Shown here in pieces: positions 1-5,093 of a stretch of 5,093 nucleotides of DNA. This stretch comes from Rhodospirillales bacterium. Lineage in GTDB: Bacteria > Pseudomonadota > Alphaproteobacteria > Acetobacterales > Acetobacteraceae. The stretch is from NCBI GenBank assembly GCA_903644035.1, contig CAHJXG010000286.1, positions 1 through 5,093 on the forward strand, read 5' to 3'. Positions within the stretch are counted from its first letter, which is position 1; every line of letters starts with the position of its first letter. Both the position numbers and the translations under genes were made by a program. A model generated the notes under the pieces. The model did no database searches, was not told where the DNA came from, and worked only from the letters and a program-made list of their open reading frames with translations.

Positions 1-12
1 CGGCCGGCCCGC

Positions 13-20
13 GGGAGGAG
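13..20 (+). promoter_or_regulatory. Likely ribosome binding site of the hydrolase gene
   Basis: The purine run GGGAGGAG lies 3 bases before the ATG at 24. It is the best support for starting the hydrolase there. The reading frame is also open back to the window edge with no stop, so the run could instead be coding sequence of a longer protein. The spacing is slightly short if the whole run is used, but it is workable if pairing centres on the GGGAGG part. Confidence 0.5.
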
Positions 21-23
21 CGC

Positions 24-1238
24 ATGCGCGGCGTGGGTGGGGAGCCTGCGCCGGGCGCCTTCACCCGGGTCCGCGTCTTTTACGGCACCAACCGGGCGCG
101 TACCGGACACCCCGAGCCGGACGCGTTCTATGGCTCCGGACGGGGTAAGCTGGAGCTGGGCTCGGTCGAGGTCAGCATCCCGCGCACCCACCGCTACACC
201 GTGCTGGAAGCGCCCTCCATGGCCGGGTTCGACCTGCGCGCCAATCCGGAGCGGCATATATTGCTTCTGTCGGTAGCTCCGAACGAACCGGCCGCTTTCA
301 TGGCCGGGCTGCGCGAAGCGTCCCGGGTCGGCCGGCGTCACGAAGCGTTCGTGTTCGTGCACGGATACAACGTGACGTTCGAGGATGCAGCGCGGCGCGC
401 GGCGCAGATCGCTTACGATTTCGGGTTCGAGGGAGCCCCGATTCTGTATAGCTGGCCGTCCACCGGCAGCACGCTTGGCTACCTCGTGGACGAGGCAAAC
501 GTGTCCGCAAGTGCTGCGAAGCTGTATCGCTTCCTCGGCCTGGTGCGGACGGCGCTGCGCGACGCCGATTCGGCCGATCCCGAAACGGCGGAGCGGCTGC
601 ACCTGCTGGCGCACAGCATGGGCAGCCGTGCGCTGCTGCCGGCGTTGCAGCAAGCGGCCTGGACCGGCGAGCCGCCATTCGAGGAGGTAGTTTTCGCCGC
701 GCCGGACATCGATGCCGACCTGTTCGCCGAAGCCGCGCCGGACCTGGCGCGGGTGGCGCGGCGGGTGACGCTGTATGCCTCCGACAACGACGTTGCCTTG
801 AACGTGTCGAGCCGGGTCCATGGCGGTTTCGGTCGCGCCGGGCAGGGCGGCCCGCACTTGCTCAGCGTCGCCGGCATCGACAGCGTGGACGTGAGCGCCG
901 TGCCTGCGGACCTGCTGCACCACTCATATTTCGGCAGCGGCAGCGCGGCCGTCCTGGACCTGTTGACATTGCTTTGGCGCGACACTCCGCCGGCCGGCCG
1001 CTGCGGACTTGAACCGCTGCCGGGGGCACGCTGGAGTCTCCGCACGAACGCGTGCGAGGAGCCGGACCGGCTCGCTGCTGCCATTCTGGTCCGACGGTTC
1101 GGCCAGGACGCGCTCGCGCGGGCACGGTCGATCGACCCCCAGGGCGCGCTTGGAGGCTTTGTCCGCGAGTTCCTGGGAAGTGCAGACGACGGAGGGAGGA
1201 CGGCTGTGTCGCTGAAAAGCAGGATCGGCGCCCCGTGA
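24..1238 (+). CDS. DUF900-type alpha/beta hydrolase (putative serine esterase)
   Basis: Predicted 404-aa serine hydrolase of the DUF900 alpha/beta-hydrolase family; the substrate is unknown. Residues 15-82 carry the usual family lead-in (VFYGTNRA at 18-25, FYGSGRGKL at 35-43, SIPRTH at 51-56). The core follows: FVFVHGYN (109-116, oxyanion-hole strand), APILYSWPS (138-146) and the nucleophile elbow AHSMG (196-200), with Ser198 as the likely nucleophile. AAPDID (225-230) or Asp256 may supply the acid, and His300 in HHSYF the base. The nucleophile, acid and base all have plausible candidates, so the enzyme looks intact. There is no signal peptide or membrane segment, so it is probably cytoplasmic. 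About 85 residues after the catalytic core (320-404) are not recognised. The ATG has a purine-rich site before it, but the frame is open upstream to the window edge, so the true N-terminus may lie outside. The next gene follows on the same strand within 40 bases, so co-transcription is likely. Confidence 0.88.
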   Translation: MRGVGGEPAPGAFTRVRVFYGTNRARTGHPEPDAFYGSGRGKLELGSVEVSIPRTHRYTVLEAPSMAGFDLRANPERHILLLSVAPNEPAAFMAGLREASRVGRRHEAFVFVHGYNVTFEDAARRAAQIAYDFGFEGAPILYSWPSTGSTLGYLVDEANVSASAAKLYRFLGLVRTALRDADSADPETAERLHLLAHSMGSRALLPALQQAAWTGEPPFEEVVFAAPDIDADLFAEAAPDLARVARRVTLYASDNDVALNVSSRVHGGFGRAGQGGPHLLSVAGIDSVDVSAVPADLLHHSYFGSGSAAVLDLLTLLWRDTPPAGRCGLEPLPGARWSLRTNACEEPDRLAAAILVRRFGQDALARARSIDPQGALGGFVREFLGSADDGGRTAVSLKSRIGAP

Positions 1239-1266
1239 TGCCCCGGCGTCCGCAACCAGCAAGCGG

Positions 1267-1701
1267 ATGACGCGGCATGAAGGCGGGCTACGTCATTGCC
1301 GTCGCCGCGCTGCCAGCCTTGTCCCAACGGCCTCGGCCACCATGCTGATCTCAGACGCCGAGGCGGCCCGGGCGCGCGTGTCCGAGCATTCCCGCGGGAT
1401 CACGCGCGGCCCCGGCATTGAGCTTGCCGCGCCGCAGGACACGGTGACGGCGCCTTTTGTGCTGCACGTCCGCTTTGTTCCGCATGGTGGGGCGAAGGTG
1501 GACCCGAACAGCGTCCACATCGTGCTGCTGCGTGAGCCGCTGGCCGACCTGACGGCCCGGCTGCGCCCGTTCGTTACCGAGGACGGGATCGAGTTGCGCG
1601 ACGCGGAAGCGCCCGCAGGCGCCTACGATCTGCACATCGACATCCGCGACGACGGCGGCAGGGAAGGTCTGGCCGTTGTGCACGTGAGCGTCGCCCGTTG
1701 A
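1267..1701 (+). CDS. Small secreted Ig-like protein, apparently frameshifted in its signal peptide
   Basis: No named family recognised. The longest open frame gives 144 aa, but its first ~14 residues (MTRHEGGLRHCRRR) are rich in Arg/His and look non-native. A better start is the ATG at 1277 in another frame, which opens MKAGYVIAVAAL like a Sec signal peptide but stops after 23 codons. Adding one base near 1312 (CTGCC to CTGGCC) joins it to ASLVPTASA and then the rest of this frame, giving a ~141-aa precursor with an ASA cleavage site. The body (about residues 45-144 of the open frame) alternates hydrophobic residues as in a beta-sandwich: FVLHVRFVP, VHIVLLREP, then LTARLRPFV, and a closing G-x-YDLHIDIRDDGGRE strand pair. 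I infer an exported Ig-like domain that binds a partner rather than an enzyme. If no frameshift exists, ATG 1342 is another possible start, giving a cytoplasmic protein. It lies downstream of the hydrolase and converges on the zinc-ribbon gene 12 bases away. Confidence 0.7.
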   Translation: MTRHEGGLRHCRRRAASLVPTASATMLISDAEAARARVSEHSRGITRGPGIELAAPQDTVTAPFVLHVRFVPHGGAKVDPNSVHIVLLREPLADLTARLRPFVTEDGIELRDAEAPAGAYDLHIDIRDDGGREGLAVVHVSVAR

Positions 1702-1713
1702 ACGCGCGCCGCT

Positions 1714-2528
1714 TTACTGCAGCAACGAACGCAGCCCGCTCAGGACGGATATGCCGGCGGTGAGCACGGGCGCGATGCTGCCGGTGAGCGAGCCAATCAC
1801 GCTGGCCCGCTGCTCAAGCTGCGCATAGTCGGTGCCGCGTGGAGATGTCGCGATGGCGAGCGCTTTCAGGAGGCCGGGCATCTCTTCCTGTGTTCCGCGA
1901 TGCCGGGTCGCGCGCCTGCCGAGCAGGTATCCGGTCTGCCAGGCAGTGGCGATGCTGAAGACGAACTCCAGCGCTTCCCGCCATTCCCGGGCGCCGCGGG
2001 GCAGGGCAGCAACGGCACTTGGTCCAAGGCCGCCATCGAAGCGGACATGCCCAGCACCGCCGAAACGCCGAGCAGGCCGGCCGCGATCAGGTTCCAACGG
2101 AACGCGGCCGGCTGGCGCAGCGCCGCCCGGGTGGCGCACAGCATGGGGATCATGACGCAAAACAGCCGCAGCACGAGAACCGGCCAGTCCAGCACGAAAA
2201 CCAGGAAAGCGCGGGTGAGCACCAGCAGCATGAGCGCGACCGTGGCATCCACGAACAGGTACTTGAACGGGCCATGCCGTGGGAAGCTGGCTTGCGCCGC
2301 AGCGGCGCCGTCTTCAGGCTCCGGATGGGCTGCGGCTTCGGAAGTTGGGTTTGCCGCTTCTTTGCTGTCGCTGCTCCATGCGGTTGGGTCAGATTCAAGG
2401 GCAGCGACGCGGCTTTCCAGCACCGTAAACCGCGCGAGCAGCGGGGTCAGCACGGCGAGGTTGCTCATGCAGTGTGGGCACGTCAGCGCGCCATCCTTTA
2501 CCGATTCCAGGCAGTAGGGACAATCCAT
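1714..2528 (-). pseudogene. Zinc-ribbon multi-pass membrane protein, split by a frameshift
   Basis: The start at 2528 opens a frame of 220 aa ending at 1866, but the protein-like signal passes to another frame (stop at 1714) at about 1980-2015. Joined, they give about 271 aa. The N-terminus holds a zinc ribbon with two CxxC knuckles (Cys3/Cys6 and Cys17/Cys20), then a short heptad-like stretch (about 24-45) and an Ala/Glu/Pro-rich linker (48-82). Hydrophobic segments follow at about 88-113, 116-132 and 143-166. After the shift come a fourth (FVFSIATAWQTGYLLG, joined residues ~189-204) and a hydrophobic C-terminal tail. In the first frame, everything after residue ~180 is Ser/Arg/Pro-rich and unlike a membrane protein. 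One extra G in the plus-strand run GGG at 1989-1991 would restore PAAPREWREALEF. The zinc ribbon would sit in the cytoplasm. It is transcribed away from the CHASE2 gene, 84 bases off, so a shared control region is plausible. If the shift is a sequencing error, the gene is intact. Confidence 0.75.
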
Positions 2529-2612
2529 GCAAGATTCTCAAGCAGCGAAACTCGGCCGGTTCCGCGTTGCGGATGCAAGCCCAGCGTGTCAGCCTTCCCG
2601 AGTTATCCCACT

Positions 2613-4976
2613 ATGACAAGCGCGCGGCGGGTGCCAGCAAAGCCGTCCCGCTGGCGGTCGTGGGCAGCGGCGTGCTGGCGCGAGGGTTTACCCGAGTTTG
2701 CAGCGTTGTGCACGTTGGGCGCCGTTGTGGCCGGGCTGATGTATGTTGTCGGTCATTCCGAGCCGGTCCAACTGCTGGACCGCGCGGCCGGCGATTATCT
2801 GATGCGCGAGGTGGCTCGCAATCGCTTGGCCAGCAAGGACGAGTTTGGCCCGCGGGTGATGTTCGTATCCGTTGGGGACAAGACCTGTTCAAAATGGGCC
2901 GAGCAGTCTGCAGCGGGCTGCACGATCGGCTTCTCGGCGCCACGCGATCGCCTCGCCCAACTGGTCAACAAGATCAGCGCCGAGCACCCCCCCCTTTTGG
3001 TCCTCGACTTTGACCTGTCGCCGGGCGCGACGGGTGACGCCGCATTGTGCGACGCGGTCCGGGACGCGACGACGGCATTTCCGGTCATCACGCCGATGCC
3101 GCTGGTGCCAGAGCCTGGCCGGGCCAAACGGGCGCGGTCGCTGCTTGATGGCGGGTGCGCGGCAGCGGGCGCCTATCCCCTGTTGTTTGCATCGCCGTCG
3201 CTGCTGGCTGACGCGGACGGGGTCGTGCGGGGAGTGCAGGCCTGGACGACAGTGGACGAGCAGATGACAGGGGGAGATCTGCCAGCACGGGACGGTCTTA
3301 CGACGAGGGACGACCGGACGGCAGGGAATGGGGCTTTGTTGTTCGGCGTCGGGTTTCTCGCGGCGGCCATGGAGTCTGAGGCTGCACGAAACGAGATCGG
3401 CTGTTTCGTTCCAAAGCCGCGCTGCGAGCACCCGATCAGTCTGGGCGACCCTCCCTACGTACCTCACCGAGGCACCGATGGGGAGTATCGGCGAATCCAG
3501 TTCACACTGCCATGGCAACCCGAGGGGGATGATGGACGGGATTCGCTTGGCTACAGCCCGGACCGGTTTGATGTGATCGAGGCGGTTGACTTGCTCGAAC
3601 GGCCCGAAGCCGCTCGGCGCCTTGCGGGCGCCGTCGTGTTCGTCGGGGCGAGTTACGCGGCCTCTGGCGACCTGCATCAAACACCGCTCGGGGGAGGCAT
3701 GCCCGGATCGGTTGTCCATGCCAATGCCATGGTGGCCTTCTCGGGCAGGCTGATCGTGGAGGAGCAAAAAGACTGGTGGATGAAAGTTCGTCTTATCCTG
3801 CTTGCGGCAGCAGTGGGAACTTTGTTTCACCTAGGCGCCAGGTCCGCCTCGGGAAAACTGCTGCCATCGAGACAACCGAAACGGCCGCATTCGTTTGCCT
3901 GGCTCGTGTCGCTCGCGGGCGTGGCCGTAAACGTGATCCTTGTTCTCTTGGGAGCGTCCTTCTGGGCTGAATCGGACCTGGCCGAAAGCCACGCAATGGT
4001 GGGCGCAGTGACGCCTGCGCTGGCCGTGGCGTTCGAGGGATTGGCTGAGATGGCAATGGAAGTGAAGCATGCCGCGAGGAAGCTTGCCGCTGCTACGTTC
4101 AAGGATGTCCTCTCCATGCTTTGTATCGCCCTCCCTCTCACGGCTTTATGCACGCCGGCATGGGCCGAAGAGCGGGGTGCATCCTCTGCGACGCCGTGCG
4201 GCCCGACCCCCGGCCTGCAAGCCCGGATCGTCAGTCTAAAGGCTGATGACGGCGGAGCGCCACGTGCCTGGGTCAGCCGCGGCAATGATCGGATCGCGGC
4301 GGGAACCGATTGCCTGCTCAGCATCGGCGACCGGTTGCAGGCGGAGGCGACCACGCGCGTGGAAATCATGTTGCCCAATCGGGTGGTCAAGACGGTGCTC
4401 GCGAGTGACTCTCCTTTTGTCGTCGAGCAACTGGTTCCAACCGGAATATTGAACCGGACGGTCGCGCTTTTGGCTTTGTTCGCTCCCAACCTTTCCGAAG
4501 CGCAGGCCGCGGCCCGTGTCCGTCCGGGCCTAAGCCGGGGCATTGATCATGCGCCGCCGGGGCTTTCGCCTCCCGTGCCGCCGGTGCGGCAGCGAGTCGG
4601 ATTGGGAAGGCCGCTGCTGCTGCGATGGGAAGGCGCCGGCCCGTTTGCCGTCACCGTTCGCGACAAGGCGGAGCACGAGGCCGTCGTCACGACCGCCGGG
4701 ACAAGCGCCGAGTTGCCGCTGAGCGGTTTCGTCGCTGGCGCAGGGTCACTGCGCATCCAAGGGGCGGACGGCGCCTCGGTCACCCGCGTCGAGTTCGTGC
4801 CGGATACGTCTGTTCCAGTCATTCCCGGAGAGTCCGATGTTCCCGAGACCGCACGCAGCACTTGGCTCCTGCTGCGGGCCAGCGCCGCTTGGCGGCTGGA
4901 AGCCATGTCTCGGCTTCTGACGCTTGCCGGCCAGGGTGATCCAATCGCTGGTGCAATCTTGGGTGGCGTGCCGTGA
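2613..4976 (+). CDS. CHASE2-domain membrane sensor with a C-terminal FecR-like periplasmic region
   Basis: Predicted 787-aa envelope sensor. A basic N-terminus and one membrane helix (about 29-47) precede an extracytoplasmic CHASE2 domain (about 50-380). Family hallmarks seen are RVMFVSVGD (81-89), LLVLDFDLSPGA (128-139), ADGVVRGV (201-208) and, near the end, VVFVGASYAASGDLHQTPLG (341-360) and MPGSVVHANAM (363-373). Hydrophobic segments follow at about 393-409, 429-450 and 461-476. A fifth (498-516) ends in AWA before EE, like a signal-peptide cleavage site. Positive charges at 410-424 and 485-490 put those loops inside, so the C-terminal half should be periplasmic. That half has a FecR-like stretch (about 536-608, with IAAGTDCLLSIGDRLQAE) and a second beta-rich region (about 658-730). 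No cyclase, kinase or GGDEF domain is fused, so signal output must be through another protein. The frame is open further upstream, but that part is antisense to the zinc-ribbon gene. The ATG at 2613 puts the basic residues just before helix 1; in-frame GTG 2586 is an alternative. No clear ribosome site is seen. Confidence 0.85.
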   Translation: MTSARRVPAKPSRWRSWAAACWREGLPEFAALCTLGAVVAGLMYVVGHSEPVQLLDRAAGDYLMREVARNRLASKDEFGPRVMFVSVGDKTCSKWAEQSAAGCTIGFSAPRDRLAQLVNKISAEHPPLLVLDFDLSPGATGDAALCDAVRDATTAFPVITPMPLVPEPGRAKRARSLLDGGCAAAGAYPLLFASPSLLADADGVVRGVQAWTTVDEQMTGGDLPARDGLTTRDDRTAGNGALLFGVGFLAAAMESEAARNEIGCFVPKPRCEHPISLGDPPYVPHRGTDGEYRRIQFTLPWQPEGDDGRDSLGYSPDRFDVIEAVDLLERPEAARRLAGAVVFVGASYAASGDLHQTPLGGGMPGSVVHANAMVAFSGRLIVEEQKDWWMKVRLILLAAAVGTLFHLGARSASGKLLPSRQPKRPHSFAWLVSLAGVAVNVILVLLGASFWAESDLAESHAMVGAVTPALAVAFEGLAEMAMEVKHAARKLAAATFKDVLSMLCIALPLTALCTPAWAEERGASSATPCGPTPGLQARIVSLKADDGGAPRAWVSRGNDRIAAGTDCLLSIGDRLQAEATTRVEIMLPNRVVKTVLASDSPFVVEQLVPTGILNRTVALLALFAPNLSEAQAAARVRPGLSRGIDHAPPGLSPPVPPVRQRVGLGRPLLLRWEGAGPFAVTVRDKAEHEAVVTTAGTSAELPLSGFVAGAGSLRIQGADGASVTRVEFVPDTSVPVIPGESDVPETARSTWLLLRASAAWRLEAMSRLLTLAGQGDPIAGAILGGVP

Positions 4977-5044
4977 CTGAGGTGACACGGCGGAAGTGGT
5001 CCGGTCCTGGTGTTAATTTTTCGGCGGATTTCCCCAGTTTGGAT

Positions 5045-5050
5045 GAGGAG
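5045..5050 (+). promoter_or_regulatory. Ribosome binding site of the IS transposase frame A
   Basis: GAGGAG sits 7 bases before the ATG at 5058. It is a strong, well-spaced Shine-Dalgarno sequence and fixes the start of the short truncated reading frame that follows. Confidence 0.65.
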
Positions 5051-5057
5051 ATTTGCC

Positions 5058-5093
5058 ATGAAGAAGCGGTTCTCGGTGGAGCAGATCGTGGCG
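5058..5093 (+). CDS. IS3-family transposase OrfA, first 12 codons (cut by window edge)
   Basis: The visible residues are MKKRFSVEQIVA, the typical opening of the small helix-turn-helix protein (OrfA) of IS3-family elements of the IS407-like type. In those elements OrfA binds the terminal repeats, and a programmed frameshift into OrfB makes the full DDE transposase. Only the N-terminus is inside the window, so completeness, the frameshift site and the catalytic part cannot be judged. The call rests on recognition of this N-terminal motif, the strong ribosome site before it, and its position just after a gene end. Confidence 0.7.
   Translation, partial: MKKRFSVEQIVA

Larger units (their letters stand above)
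4977..5093 (+). mobile_element. Left end of an IS3-family insertion sequence (partial)
   Basis: Sequence after the CHASE2 stop leads directly into a transposase start typical of IS3-family elements, so the element's left terminal repeat should lie between about 4974 and 5000. The exact boundary cannot be fixed because the right end lies outside the window. Candidate ends are the TGA at 4974, the TGAGGTGAC at 4978, or TGG near 4997. The stretch 5011-5040 is noticeably more AT-rich than its surroundings, as is common in IS leader regions. Confidence 0.6.

Noticed and set aside
987..1006. GC palindrome containing CGGCCGGCCG, considered as a hairpin or terminator
   Set aside because: It lies inside the hydrolase coding region, has no T-run after it, and such GC palindromes are common by chance at this base composition.
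479..1327. 282-aa minus-strand open frame
   Set aside because: It lies opposite the DUF900 hydrolase, whose catalytic motifs are clear. Long antisense frames are expected at this GC content.
1702..1713. Possible bidirectional terminator between the convergent genes
   Set aside because: Only 12 bases separate the stops, and they show no stem-loop with a T-run.
1900..2517. 205-aa plus-strand open frame
   Set aside because: It is the antisense shadow of the zinc-ribbon gene. Its Ser/Arg/Ala-rich composition has no recognisable motif, while the opposite strand has CxxC knuckles and membrane helices.
2019..2612. Upstream extension of the CHASE2 open frame, giving a 985-aa protein starting at 2019
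   Set aside because: This part lies antisense to the zinc-ribbon membrane gene, is rich in Arg/Gln/His with no domain look, and would bury the N-terminal membrane helix. The ATG at 2613 gives a normal basic N-terminus.
2889..3830. 313-aa minus-strand open frame
   Set aside because: It lies opposite the CHASE2 domain, is Arg/Pro/His-rich with no domain, and has no convincing start.
3827..4543. 238-aa minus-strand open frame
   Set aside because: It is antisense to the membrane and FecR-like part of the CHASE2 protein, and its composition is that of a shadow frame.

Overview
The window is GC-rich and almost entirely coding. Dense antisense open frames, few AT-rich stretches, and the gene families present (DUF900-type hydrolase, CHASE2 sensor, IS3-family transposase start) suggest a high-GC Gram-negative proteobacterium. 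Burkholderiales (a Cupriavidus/Ralstonia/Burkholderia-like genome) is my best guess. That placement rests on general resemblance only; no RNA gene or other taxonomic marker is present.

Layout. At 24-1238 (+) is a cytoplasmic alpha/beta-hydrolase of the DUF900 family, with its start close to the window edge. At about 1267-1701 (+) is a small secreted protein with a beta-rich, Ig-like look. Its natural signal peptide lies in a different frame from its body, so it appears frameshifted. Converging on it, with 12 bases between stop codons, is a minus-strand gene (2528 down to 1714) for an N-terminal zinc-ribbon, multi-pass membrane protein. It also appears split by a one-base frameshift. After an 84-base divergent gap, 2613-4976 (+) encodes a 787-aa membrane protein with an extracytoplasmic CHASE2 sensor domain, four further hydrophobic segments, and a periplasmic C-terminal half with a FecR-like region and a second beta-rich region. 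The last ~100 bases hold the left part of an IS3-family insertion sequence, with the first 12 codons of its first transposase frame (5058-5093).

How the genes may work together (inference). A CHASE2/FecR envelope sensor, a zinc-ribbon membrane protein, a secreted Ig-like protein and a cytoplasmic serine hydrolase would fit an accessory envelope-sensing module. No cyclase, kinase, CHAT/caspase or other recognisable output domain is visible here, so the pathway cannot be named. The two frameshifts and the adjacent insertion sequence point either to a decaying locus or to consensus errors at GC-rich sites. The CHASE2 and hydrolase genes look intact.

No tRNA, rRNA, CRISPR array, riboswitch or convincing terminator was seen. 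There is no gene-free stretch longer than 300 bases. The 84-base divergent region 2529-2612 must hold any promoters for its two flanking genes, but I see no clear -35/-10 pair in it.
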